Assembly: GCA_946406925.1 (NCBI GenBank)
Contig: CAMJMF010000003.1
Coordinates: forward strand, 1-42,923
Reading direction: 5' to 3'
Length of the DNA: 42,923 nt
Source: an uncultured Spirochaetales bacterium
Lineage (GTDB): Bacteria; Spirochaetota; Spirochaetia; Treponematales; Treponemataceae
The translations under genes and the position numbers were made by a program. Below are positions 29,705 through 39,274 of the stretch, one piece after another. Under the pieces are notes generated by a model that saw only the letters and a program-made list of their open reading frames with translations, did no database searches and was not told the origin of the DNA. Numbering within the stretch: position 1 is the first letter of the stretch; each line of letters opens with the position of its first letter.

Positions 29705-29860
29705 CAGCAGTTTCACAATCTGCAATTTAGTGAAATGCTGATTAATACTTGAGGCATTAATCAGCATTTCACTGCTATTTCTCATAATTCTTTGAATTAT
29801 TACGAAATAGCAAATTTCAAGGTTAACATCGAATAATTCCCATTCGAATTATCCGATGTT
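29705..29860. other. Cluster of strong hairpins upstream of the VWA gene
   Basis: 18-bp perfect stem 29729-29746/29756-29773; hairpin 29774-29812; hairpin 29825-29860; alternative stem 29705-29716/29730-29740. Confidence 0.85.
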
Positions 29861-29861
29861 T

Positions 29862-30923
29862 TTAGATTTTATCAGAATTCGGCATGCCGGGCGATGCTGT
29901 GTTTGTTGCCGTTACAAGCCATGAGTTTTTATCTGCCGGCACCGAAAACGACTGGCGCGAAATTGTTCTTGTTGCAGACAGTTTGTCGCCAACGGCAGCA
30001 TCTTGTATAGAAGAACCAGGCCAGACTCCGTTCTTTACAGCACGCTCTAAAGCTTCTTTATAAATCTCTTTCGGCCAGTCCTCAAGCGAAGATTCTGCAA
30101 ACGCTACAGCATCTAAAACAATTCCGTCCGCACTTTTCTCAAGAAGAATGACATCTGTTTTGTCGCCGATTCTTGCGCTTGTGTTTTCAAGCCACAAATC
30201 TCTTGAGGCACTTGAATACGCACCGGCTGAAAGATTCAATTCACTGCCGGTTTCATTTACAAGCCCGGTTTCTATGTTTCTTAAATGAACAACAATATAC
30301 TCGCCTGCGCTGACTTCAACAGCCGGAAAAGTATAGCGCCCTTTTGCGCCGTCTTTTGCTGAGAAAATGCACACACCCGAAAGATTTCCACCGGTTTTTG
30401 CATAGACCTCAACAAATTCAGCTTTCGGGTTGGAATATTTTGTCTGAACTTCACTCAATATAAGTTCCGGCACGTTGTCATTGTAGCCTGTAAACAGAGA
30501 AGCAAAAGTCAAAGAATTATTGTTTGCATCTGTTACAGTTCCGCGCACTATATAAGTGCAGCCTGTTTGCGTCGGTACCAAAAACCGGATTTCAAGTTCT
30601 TTTGAATTGTTTACAGAATATTCAGCATCGACTTTTTCGCTAAAAGAGCACATGAGCGCATTCTCTATCTGAATATTCTCAGCCTTACCTACTTCAAGAG
30701 ACGTGCCTGTAATATTCTCTGAAAAAACCAAAGATATGCATCTTGAACTTTCGCATTTCAAGGTCTGCAGAACAGGTGTGTCAAAATCTCCCGTTAAAAC
30801 ACTCACACTTGAGGGAGAGCCTGAACAGGCACAAAAACATAAAACAAGACAAGCAATAAATGCAGCAGCGTTGATTTTTCTCAAAACAGCCTCCAAATAA
30901 TTTTTTATAAAAGCACAGAACAA
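29862..30923 (-). CDS. Lipoprotein with lamin-tail-like domain
   Basis: Lipobox-like LVLCFCACSGS; LILSEVQTKYSNPKAEFVEVYAKTGGNLSG resembles LTD domains; start uncertain. Confidence 0.72.
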   Translation of the reverse strand: MFCAFIKNYLEAVLRKINAAAFIACLVLCFCACSGSPSSVSVLTGDFDTPVLQTLKCESSRCISLVFSENITGTSLEVGKAENIQIENALMCSFSEKVDAEYSVNNSKELEIRFLVPTQTGCTYIVRGTVTDANNNSLTFASLFTGYNDNVPELILSEVQTKYSNPKAEFVEVYAKTGGNLSGVCIFSAKDGAKGRYTFPAVEVSAGEYIVVHLRNIETGLVNETGSELNLSAGAYSSASRDLWLENTSARIGDKTDVILLEKSADGIVLDAVAFAESSLEDWPKEIYKEALERAVKNGVWPGSSIQDAAVGDKLSATRTISRQSFSVPADKNSWLVTATNTASPGMPNSDKI

Positions 30924-31313
30924 TCCGCACCTGGATTATTCTGTACTTTTTGGAAATTGCTGTTTGCCGACAACCCAAAACCTATTCAACAACCGAAGAG
31001 CTTCTAATGGAAAAACCTTAATATCAAGCAGCAATTCCGCATATACTATCTATGCTGGTTTCAATTTTTTTGTACCTGAAACTGCATTTTTTTTTAAATT
31101 TTTTCAATTTTTTTTGCTTTGGCTGCTCTGAAGCCTTTGAACTGCTTCCATCTGTATCAAAAAAACACATTTTTTCAGTCTGAAATAACCGGCGTTTCAT
31201 TTTGACACAATTTGAATAATTCCAATGAGTATGCAGAATTTCGGCTTGGTGCTATTTACTTATATTGCATAATTTTATTTATTTTTGATTTTTTATTTTA
31301 TTTTTATAAATTT

Positions 31314-31329
31314 TGGCACGCTATTTGCT
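31314..31329 (+). promoter_or_regulatory. Sigma-54 (RpoN) -24/-12 promoter
   Basis: TGGCACG-CTAT-TTGCT matches TGGCACGNNNNTTGCW exactly (GG-N10-GC spacing). Confidence 0.85.
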
Positions 31330-31386
31330 ATATGAATTATGAAAACAAAATCAATCACAAAGGGTCAAACCTTTGGAGGAAAGACA

Positions 31387-32253
31387 ATGCTTGATAAACA
31401 GTATACAAAGGCAGACAGTTTAATGGGTTCTTATTTTTCAGAAATCAGCCGAATCCCGCTTTTGTCTAAAGAAGAAGAAACTGAGCTTGCAAAAAAAGCT
31501 CTTAATGGAAATAAAGCAGCTAAAGATAAACTTGTAACTTCAAACCTTAGATTTGTAGTAAAACTTGCAAAGCAATATCAGAATCTCGGACTTGATCTTG
31601 AGGACTTGATCAGCGAAGGCAACCTCGGGCTCATTGAAGCGGTGGATCATTTTAACCCGGATAAGGGCTTTAGATTTTTGTCTTATGCAGTCTGGTGGAT
31701 ACGCCGCGCAATGCTTAAAGCAGTTGAAGAAAAAGGCAGAACAATTAGACTGCCTGCAAACAAAATCCAGGAAATCCGCGACATTGAAAATATCCGTGCT
31801 ACATTCAATAAGGGCATGACAACAGAAGAAGAAATCGAGGAAATCTCTTCAATTATTGGAATGCCAAAAGAACATGTGCGTGAAATTATGGTTATTTCAA
31901 ATGACTTTATCTCATTTGATGCGCCGATTTCTAACAATACAGCTTCACATGAAGACACTGATAAAACAGTCGGTGATGCAATTATGGACGAAAGACAGGT
32001 TCCGCTTGAGGAGCAGGCAATTCAGGAAAATCTTAAGAGCGATGTTCAGAAGACATTGTCAACACTGCCGGCACGAGAAGCAGAAATTCTGCGCTACCGT
32101 TTCGGCTTTGACAACAAAGAAGAGCTTTCTCTGCAGTCTGTAGGAAAACTTATGAACATTACAAAAGAAAGAGTTCGCCAGATTGAGAAAAGTGCTTTTA
32201 TGCACATGAAACAATACAACAGAAGAATAAGACTTGAAGGCTACATGGCTTAA
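31387..32253 (+). CDS. Sigma-70-family RNA polymerase sigma factor (short, group 2 / RpoS-like architecture)
   Basis: Regions 2-4 present (GLDLEDLISEGNLGLIEAVDHFNPDKGFRFLSYAVWWIRRAM; ITKERVRQIEKSA), no region 1.1; start after TTTGGAGGAAAGACA. Confidence 0.95.
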   Translation: MLDKQYTKADSLMGSYFSEISRIPLLSKEEETELAKKALNGNKAAKDKLVTSNLRFVVKLAKQYQNLGLDLEDLISEGNLGLIEAVDHFNPDKGFRFLSYAVWWIRRAMLKAVEEKGRTIRLPANKIQEIRDIENIRATFNKGMTTEEEIEEISSIIGMPKEHVREIMVISNDFISFDAPISNNTASHEDTDKTVGDAIMDERQVPLEEQAIQENLKSDVQKTLSTLPAREAEILRYRFGFDNKEELSLQSVGKLMNITKERVRQIEKSAFMHMKQYNRRIRLEGYMA

Positions 32254-32270
32254 AGCTTTATAATGATTCC

Positions 32271-32308
32271 TAAAAGGCGGAAGGTTGTAAGACTTTCCGC
32301 TTTTTTTT
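32271..32308 (+). terminator. Terminator of the sigma factor gene
   Basis: GCGGAA / TTCCGC stem followed by T8. Confidence 0.8.
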
Positions 32309-32325
32309 GTTTGCGCGTTTAGAGC

Positions 32326-34596
32326 CTATGCACCGGGGTGCGTCTTTCTTATATATTCAAAGGCCTCAGTTCTTGCAATATTCATTATAGCTGCATCGCG
32401 GACAGGGTCAGCAATTGACAAGGTCAGATAACCTGACTGCTGAACACCGAGCACCTCGCCCGGGCCGCGCAAACGCAGGTCTTCTTCTGCAATAAAAAAG
32501 CCGTCTGTGCTTTCATAAAGCGCTTTTAACCTAGCCTTGCCGTCTTCAGTTAGTTTTTCTGAATAAATAAGAAAACAATGAGACTGAAGATTGCTCCGCC
32601 CTACACGCCCGCGCAGCTGATGCAATGCGGCAAGGCCGAATCTTTCTGCATGTTCAATGACCATGCAAGTTGCATTCGGCACGTCTACACCGACTTCTAC
32701 AACGCTTGTTGCAACCAGAATCTGAATCTTGTTTGCATTGAACTGCGACATTATTTCGCGCTGTTCGTTTTCTTCAATTTTAGAATGAATAAGCGCAATT
32801 TTATATTCAGGGAAAATCTTTCTTGAAAGGAATTCATACATCTGTTCCGCAGATTTCGGGCTGTTTCCGCGCTCTTCGTCAGTTTCACCCTGCTCAATTA
32901 ACGGATAAACAAAATAAGCCTGTCTGCCCTGCTGCAGCTCAGCGCGCACATAGCGGTAAACGTTTTCTTCGCTGCCCTGCTTTGTCAGGTGCGTCTTTAT
33001 AGGCAGGCGCCCCAACGGCATAGACTTTATCACAGAAATATCCAGGTCGCCGAAAACAGACAATGCAAGTGTCTGCGGAATTGGTGTTGCAGACATCATC
33101 AAAAGATTCGGCGTTATATATTCAACTGAAGAAGTTTTTTCAGTTTGCGGCTTGTCCTGCGTATGGTTCTGGTAAGCTGAATCTGCAAGCCGGCGCCCTT
33201 TTTCAAGAATCGCATTTCGCTGTAGTACGCCGAAGCGGTGCTGCTCATCAATTACAGCAAGCCGCAAGTCTTTGTACTGCACATTATGCGAGAACAAAGC
33301 GTGCGTTCCAATAACAAGCTGAATGTTTCCGTTTTTCAGCTCGGTTAAAAGCATGTTTCTGCCGGCAGCTTTTATATTGCCTGTAAGAAACGCCAGCGAA
33401 ACATCAGCACATTGCAGAAGCTTTGCCGCGTTTTCAGCATGCTGCCTTGCAAGCAATTCTGTCGGAGCAAGCATTGCACATTGTCCGCCGTAATCTATAA
33501 CCCTAAGGCAGGCAAAAAATGCGGCAAGCGTCTTTCCAGAGCCGACATCACCTTGAAGCAACCGCGCCATAGCATACGGCTTTTTCAAATCATAAGAGCG
33601 GTCAATGTCGGCGTTCATCTCAGCTATTACTTTTTTCTGGTCTATTGTAAGCTCAAATTGCAAAGCCTCAAGCACTTTTTTTTGGCGCGGTGAAAGCCCG
33701 TCTAAGAAACATGCATCAATTATTGCTTTTGCAGAATCAGAGTCCGGCGCACCATTCGTGTTTTCTCTTGATAAAGAAGCTTCTTCCACAATAGAGGAAG
33801 AAGACGCAAAAATTGAATCATCAGGCAGCTTGCCGCGGTGTGCCAAAGAGCGCAGTCCTATCTGAACCTGAAACTGGTACAATTCCTCAAAAATCAGCGT
33901 GATTCTGGCACGCTCGGCTTCCTGCATTGTCTTCGGCATGTGCATTGCACTAATGCATTCGGCTTTGTGCATCAGCTTATGCTTTTCGATTATCTCTTCA
34001 GGAATTTCATCTGAAATGCCTTTCGCGTATTCTTTTATTGCGCGGGCAACCGCCTTTCTTATGGCTGCCTGGCTTAAACCCGCCGTCAGCGGATAAACAG
34101 CAAGAATCTTCTTTGAGCTGAAGTATTCAGAATATTTTTGCATTGAATGCGTCTGTGCAAAATCAGCGGCAAGCTCATCAGCTGTGTCAGACGGCACCGG
34201 TTCAGCCTCAAAAGCAGAAGACTGAATGCTGCCATAACGCAGGCTGAAGGTTCCGTTTACGCGTATTGAAAAACCAACTGCAAGCGATTTTTCTAAAAAC
34301 GGCCGGTTAAAGCAGACAAGTTCGGCGCGCGCGCTTGAATCTTCGATTATCACTTTTAATGTGCGCATACTGCCGTAACCGAACCATTCGTGGGCAACAA
34401 CTTTGGCAATTGTATTTACTTTTCCGTGCTGAAAATCCTTAAGCGGAATAAATTTTGTGCGGTCATCAAAGTTCCGCGGCCAATAGCTGAGCAAATCACC
34501 CACAGTAAAAATGTTCAGATGAGAAAAAAGCTTAGCTGTTGATTCGCCTACCCCATGAAGCGAGGTAACAGGAACGGATATTTCACGCAGCTTCAT
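32326..34596 (-). CDS. recG: ATP-dependent DNA helicase RecG
   Basis: LQGDVGSGKT, VIDEQHRFGVLQR, MSATPIPQTLALSVFGDLD, QLRGRVGRS. Confidence 0.97.
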   Translation of the reverse strand: MKLREISVPVTSLHGVGESTAKLFSHLNIFTVGDLLSYWPRNFDDRTKFIPLKDFQHGKVNTIAKVVAHEWFGYGSMRTLKVIIEDSSARAELVCFNRPFLEKSLAVGFSIRVNGTFSLRYGSIQSSAFEAEPVPSDTADELAADFAQTHSMQKYSEYFSSKKILAVYPLTAGLSQAAIRKAVARAIKEYAKGISDEIPEEIIEKHKLMHKAECISAMHMPKTMQEAERARITLIFEELYQFQVQIGLRSLAHRGKLPDDSIFASSSSIVEEASLSRENTNGAPDSDSAKAIIDACFLDGLSPRQKKVLEALQFELTIDQKKVIAEMNADIDRSYDLKKPYAMARLLQGDVGSGKTLAAFFACLRVIDYGGQCAMLAPTELLARQHAENAAKLLQCADVSLAFLTGNIKAAGRNMLLTELKNGNIQLVIGTHALFSHNVQYKDLRLAVIDEQHRFGVLQRNAILEKGRRLADSAYQNHTQDKPQTEKTSSVEYITPNLLMMSATPIPQTLALSVFGDLDISVIKSMPLGRLPIKTHLTKQGSEENVYRYVRAELQQGRQAYFVYPLIEQGETDEERGNSPKSAEQMYEFLSRKIFPEYKIALIHSKIEENEQREIMSQFNANKIQILVATSVVEVGVDVPNATCMVIEHAERFGLAALHQLRGRVGRSNLQSHCFLIYSEKLTEDGKARLKALYESTDGFFIAEEDLRLRGPGEVLGVQQSGYLTLSIADPVRDAAIMNIARTEAFEYIRKTHPGA

Positions 34597-34614
34597 ATAA
34601 CATTTTCAGTCTGT

Positions 34615-35202
34615 TTAAAACGGAAGACTGCAAAAAAACTTAGTAATAATACCCAGACATATCTGAATCAGAATGTAAGACAAAATAAGAGCCACAAGTG
34701 CTACTAAAAGAACAGTCTGATATTTTACATATTTTCTCGGGAAAACCATGTTTGTCAGACGGTAAGCAACCGGCGAAATCATTTTGTCAATCTGGCTCCA
34801 AATTGAAGATGTGTCTCTGTTCAGAACACTTACAATCAGTCTGATAAAAATAATAACAAATAGTACAATCAGTACTGAATTAATTACAGACCAGCACAGT
34901 CTGATTATTTCTGCAATTATTATGCCTACAGAAAATCTGCGGGTGCTTACAATGCCCTGCAGAATTGAAGAAATAATTACAAGCACGCCGATTGCAAGAA
35001 TCGGTGTAAAATCTAAAGGACCGGCTCTAAGAATGCGGACCTTCTTAAAAAGATTCAGATAAGGGTCGCAGATTTCAGCCAAAATTTTGCCGAATTTTGA
35101 ATATTCCAAAGAAGGAATCCATGTCAAAATAACTCTGACAAACAAAATCAATGTATAAAATGAAATAATAACTGACAGATAGTTTAAAATATTAATAAAC
35201 AT
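34615..35202 (-). CDS. YggT family membrane protein, two YggT units
   Basis: RVILTWIPSLEYSKFGKILAEICDPYLNLFKKV signature and second degenerate copy. Confidence 0.85.
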   Translation of the reverse strand: MFINILNYLSVIISFYTLILFVRVILTWIPSLEYSKFGKILAEICDPYLNLFKKVRILRAGPLDFTPILAIGVLVIISSILQGIVSTRRFSVGIIIAEIIRLCWSVINSVLIVLFVIIFIRLIVSVLNRDTSSIWSQIDKMISPVAYRLTNMVFPRKYVKYQTVLLVALVALILSYILIQICLGIITKFFCSLPF

Positions 35203-35313
35203 ACAAAAACCTCGTATTTTTAATGCCTTAAGCGTTAACCAGCTCTTCTATAATTATACTAAAAAATCATCAGCATGGCAGATTTTTTTCTGCTATATTT
35301 TAGATAAAATCCA

Positions 35314-38300
35314 TTATTCTTTCCATACGCTTTCAACGAAAGAAAGATTCTTTATGCCTTCAAGAAATTCATTATTTGAAGGAACTGTAAGCTGCTGGTT
35401 TGCCATAACCACATATTTTTTATTGCCGTATTCTAGATGGAAATAAACCGCGCAATTGCCTTCCTGCTCAAAAAGATAATTCTTCAGCGGCATAATATCA
35501 CGCTCTGTCTTCATGCCGTTTTCAAGCTTAATATGAATTTCTTTTACGGTGCGCTCCTGCAAATCATTCGGGTTGATAACCTCATCAACTAAAAATGAAG
35601 GTGTATCTCTTGATAAGTCAAGTTTTCCCTTAAAACCGAAAACTCCGTCAATTTTAAGGATGGAATTGTATTTTTCCCATGATCTTTGGAAGAAAGTCAA
35701 ATCGATTGTGCCGTTAATATCTTCAAACTGACAGAACGCCATCAAACTGCCTTTCTTGGTTGTAATAGTTCTTATGCTTTTAAGCATTCCGACTATTGTG
35801 TAGGTTTTGCCTTTTTGGGCACGTGACGGTTCTGCAATATTTATAGTCTCTGCTTTTTCAATTATGCTGCGGTATTCATCAAGCGGGTGGCCTGAAATAT
35901 AAAAGCCGATAAGTTCTTTTTCAATTGCAAGTTTTTCCTGCAAAGTCCATTCTTCTGCCGGCTGAAATACAAAATCAGCGTATTCTTTTTCGCCTGCATC
36001 TTCAAAAAGACTTACCTGACCGTAGCGTGTGTCTTCTTTCTTTTGATCCGCGTAATTTACAGCCTGCTCCATATTCAGCAAAAGCATTGAGCGCGGAATT
36101 GTATCAACATTGTCAAAGCAGCCTGTCTTTATCATTACTTCTATTGCTTTTTTGTTTACGGTGTGCAGATCAACTCGGTCAAGAAAATCCATAAAGCTCT
36201 TGTAAGGCCCGTTTTTTGCGCGCTCTTCTACAATTAAATCGGCAGCGGCATCTCCAAGCCCTTTTATACCGAGCAGACCGTAAACAATGCGGCCGTCAAC
36301 AACGTCAAAGACTCTGTCTGAGCGGTTTACGTCAGGCGGGTCTATTGCGATGCCCATAGATCTGCCCTCAGCAATGTACTCAGGCAGCTTGTCCGCGCTC
36401 GTAATTTCGTTGGTTAAGTTGGCGGCAATAAATTCAGCCGGGAAATGAGCTTTAAGATAAGCTGTGCGGTACGCAACTACAGAATATGCAGCTGCATGGC
36501 TCTTGTTAAAACCATAGCCGGCAAATGGAACCATTATCTCAAAGATGTCACCGGCATGTTCCGCCGTAAAGCCGTTTTTTACTGCACCCTGAATAAACTC
36601 TTCTTTCTTCTGCATAAGAACATCGAGTTTCTTCTTTCCCATAGCACGGCGGAGCATATCCGCACCGCCGAGTGAAAAGCCTGCGATGCGCTGGGCAACC
36701 TGCATTACCTGTTCCTGATAAACCATAACGCCGTATGTTTCTTTCAAAATGTCTTCAAGACATGGATCCGGGTACGTGATTGTCGCAGGATTTCTCTTGC
36801 CTTCAATATATTTCGGAATGTAATCCATCGGACCAGGACGGTAAAGCGCGTTCAAAGCAACAACATCTTCAATACAGCGCGGCTGGGCCTCACGCAGAAT
36901 CTTCTGCATGCCAGGGCTTTCAAACTGAAAGACCGCAACAGTGTCGCCGCGGCAGAACAAATCAAAAGTCTTTTCGTCTTCTTCTGAAACTTCGTCTGTC
37001 TTAAAGTTTTCCAAACCAGGGCGCTTGCGGATAATCCGCTCGGCATATTTGATGAGCGTGAGCGTCTTAAGCCCCAAATAGTCCATCTTTACAAGGCCGC
37101 ACGGTTCGATAATGTCCATTGTGTATTGAACGGCAACCTTACCGGTCTTTGAGTCTTTGTAAACAGGCGCCCATTCAGGCAGTTCGCTCCTGCCGATTAC
37201 AATGCCCGAAGCATGAAGCGATGTATTGCGGTTTACGTCCTCAAGCTTAAAGCAAAGATCAAAAAGCTCTTTATAGCGCGGGTCGTCTCTGTAAGGCTTA
37301 AGCTGTCCGAAATCAGGATGCTTCTCATCGGGGTCAGCAAACGCATCTTTTAAGTGAACTTTGGGACCTTCAGGCACACCCTTTTTGAGCATGTTCACAT
37401 CAGCCAGCGGAATGCCCAATGCACGTCCGACATCGGCTATAACGGCTTTTGCTTTCAGTGTACCGAATGTTACGATATGCCCAACCTGCGGATCACCGTA
37501 TTTTTCACGTGTATAAGCGATAACGTCCTGGCGTCCTTCGAAGCACATATCAACGTCAAAATCAGGCATGCTGACGCGTTCCGGGTTTAAGAAACGCTCA
37601 AAAATCAATTTGAATCTAAAAGGGTCAATGTCGGTAATCGTCATTGCATAAGCTACAAGAGAACCTGCGCCCGAACCGCGTCCAGGTCCGATCGGGATTC
37701 CATGAGTCTTTGACCAGTTAATAAAATCCCAAACTATAAGGAAATAGCCTGAAAAGCCCATCTGAAAAATAATGCTGAGCTCGTAAGATGCTCTGTCGAC
37801 AATTTCTTTTGTAATAACCTTATAGCGTTTGCGTAAGCCCGTCTCAACAAGGTGAAGAACATACAAATCCTGTGTGGCAAACTCTTTTGGAATTTCGTAA
37901 ACAGGCAGACAGTCTTTTAACTGCTGGGTTTTGTACTGTGGAATTGTCAGATTGCACATGTCAGCTATGCGCTTTGTGTTTGTTATCATTTCCGGATAAT
38001 CAGGAAAAAGCTGCGCCATCTCGTCGCCGCTTTTCATATAAAACTGACCGCCGGCATAAGCTTCTGCACCATGCGGCTCGCTTCTAAGCTTTTTGCGTCC
38101 TACACAAAGCAGAATGTCCTGCGCGGCTGCATCATCAGGGCGCGCATAGTGGATATCATTTGTAACGACCATAGGAACACCAAGTGTTCTTGCTACATCG
38201 ATCAGCATTGGTGCAACCCTGCGCTGATCCGCAATTCCATGGTCCTGCAATTCTATGTAATAGTTTTCCGGTCCGAAGATTTCTCTATATGTGCATACGA

Positions 38301-38775
38301 GTTCCTCAGCTTCTTTTCTTTTGCCCGCCAGCAATAATTGTGGAAGCTGTCCTGCAAGACAGGCAGAAAGGCAGACCAAACCGCCGTTATATTGCTTTAG
38401 CAGCTCAAGGTCAATTCTCGGTTTATAGTACATTCCCTCTGTAAAAGCACGGCTTGTCAGCATGCAGAGGTTTTTATAGCCTTCTACATTTTTAGCGATT
38501 AAAATCAAGTGATAATAGCGGTTTCCATCTTCTGAGCCTTTCTGCTCATGTCTGCTTCCCGGCGCTACATAGAATTCGCAGCCTACCAGCGGATTTATTC
38601 CGGCTTTATGGCAGGCCTGCTCAAAGCGCAGAGAACCGAACATATTGCCATGATCGGTCAATGCAAGGGCGGTCATACCCAATTCTTTTGCGCGGTCAAT
38701 TAATGTTGTTATCTTAGAAGCGCCGTCTAGCAGCGAATAATCGGAATGGACATGGAGATGGACAAATTCACTCAT
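35314..38775 (-). CDS. dnaE: DNA polymerase III alpha subunit
   Basis: PHP FVHLHVHSDYSLLDGA; PMDYIPKYIEGKRNP; GPGRGSGAGSLVAYAMTITDIDP; PDFDVDM. Confidence 0.98.
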   Translation of the reverse strand: MSEFVHLHVHSDYSLLDGASKITTLIDRAKELGMTALALTDHGNMFGSLRFEQACHKAGINPLVGCEFYVAPGSRHEQKGSEDGNRYYHLILIAKNVEGYKNLCMLTSRAFTEGMYYKPRIDLELLKQYNGGLVCLSACLAGQLPQLLLAGKRKEAEELVCTYREIFGPENYYIELQDHGIADQRRVAPMLIDVARTLGVPMVVTNDIHYARPDDAAAQDILLCVGRKKLRSEPHGAEAYAGGQFYMKSGDEMAQLFPDYPEMITNTKRIADMCNLTIPQYKTQQLKDCLPVYEIPKEFATQDLYVLHLVETGLRKRYKVITKEIVDRASYELSIIFQMGFSGYFLIVWDFINWSKTHGIPIGPGRGSGAGSLVAYAMTITDIDPFRFKLIFERFLNPERVSMPDFDVDMCFEGRQDVIAYTREKYGDPQVGHIVTFGTLKAKAVIADVGRALGIPLADVNMLKKGVPEGPKVHLKDAFADPDEKHPDFGQLKPYRDDPRYKELFDLCFKLEDVNRNTSLHASGIVIGRSELPEWAPVYKDSKTGKVAVQYTMDIIEPCGLVKMDYLGLKTLTLIKYAERIIRKRPGLENFKTDEVSEEDEKTFDLFCRGDTVAVFQFESPGMQKILREAQPRCIEDVVALNALYRPGPMDYIPKYIEGKRNPATITYPDPCLEDILKETYGVMVYQEQVMQVAQRIAGFSLGGADMLRRAMGKKKLDVLMQKKEEFIQGAVKNGFTAEHAGDIFEIMVPFAGYGFNKSHAAAYSVVAYRTAYLKAHFPAEFIAANLTNEITSADKLPEYIAEGRSMGIAIDPPDVNRSDRVFDVVDGRIVYGLLGIKGLGDAAADLIVEERAKNGPYKSFMDFLDRVDLHTVNKKAIEVMIKTGCFDNVDTIPRSMLLLNMEQAVNYADQKKEDTRYGQVSLFEDAGEKEYADFVFQPAEEWTLQEKLAIEKELIGFYISGHPLDEYRSIIEKAETINIAEPSRAQKGKTYTIVGMLKSIRTITTKKGSLMAFCQFEDINGTIDLTFFQRSWEKYNSILKIDGVFGFKGKLDLSRDTPSFLVDEVINPNDLQERTVKEIHIKLENGMKTERDIMPLKNYLFEQEGNCAVYFHLEYGNKKYVVMANQQLTVPSNNEFLEGIKNLSFVESVWKE

Positions 38776-38829
38776 GTTTTCCAGTTTATCACAAAGCCTG
38801 TCTTTTTTGAAGCTAATTAACTTTTTTCC

Positions 38830-38859
38830 TTGACGCTAAGACGTCAAAATTCGTATATT
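38830..38859 (+). promoter_or_regulatory. groES promoter with dyad over the -35
   Basis: TTGACG-18-TATATT; TTGACG-ctaaga-CGTCAA inverted repeat. Confidence 0.5.
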
Positions 38860-38913
38860 TAATGTAAGGATTTAGAAATCCAAAAATTGTTATTTATTCT
38901 ATTCGGAGGATAT

Positions 38914-39180
38914 ATGAAAGTTAGACCTTTAGCAGACCGCGTATTGGTAAAAACTGAAAAAACTGAATCTAAGACCGCAAGCGGCATTATCATTCCAGAT
39001 ACAGCACAGGAAAAAACACAGACAGCTGTTGTTGTTGCTGTAGGTGATGACAAAGAAAAAATCAAGGTAAAAGCAGGCGAACGCGTTATGTATGACAAAT
39101 ACGCAGGCACATCAATTAAGATTGACGGCGAAGACCATCTTATCTTGAAAGCAGCAGACATTATTGCTGTAATTGACTAA
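38914..39180 (+). CDS. groES: Co-chaperonin GroES
   Basis: MKVRPLADRVLVKTEKTESKTASGIIIPDTAQEKTQ; RBS GGAGG. Confidence 0.98.
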   Translation: MKVRPLADRVLVKTEKTESKTASGIIIPDTAQEKTQTAVVVAVGDDKEKIKVKAGERVMYDKYAGTSIKIDGEDHLILKAADIIAVID

Positions 39181-39200
39181 GACCTTATCAATAATTTATA

Positions 39201-39250
39201 AAAAAGGGCTGTCCGTTTGTTGAAGATTCAAGAAGCGGACAGCCTTTTTT
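39201..39250. terminator. Bidirectional terminator between convergent groES and TPR gene
   Basis: GGCTGTCCG / CGGACAGCC stem flanked by A- and T-runs. Confidence 0.88.
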
Positions 39251-39274
39251 ATTATGCAATTCTTAATGTATTTC

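Noticed and set aside
31339-31386. Sigma factor start at 31339 as in the ORF track (MKTKSITKGQTFGGKTM...)
   Set aside because: 31339 coincides with the predicted sigma-54 transcription start, and the GGAGGA RBS directly precedes ATG 31387.
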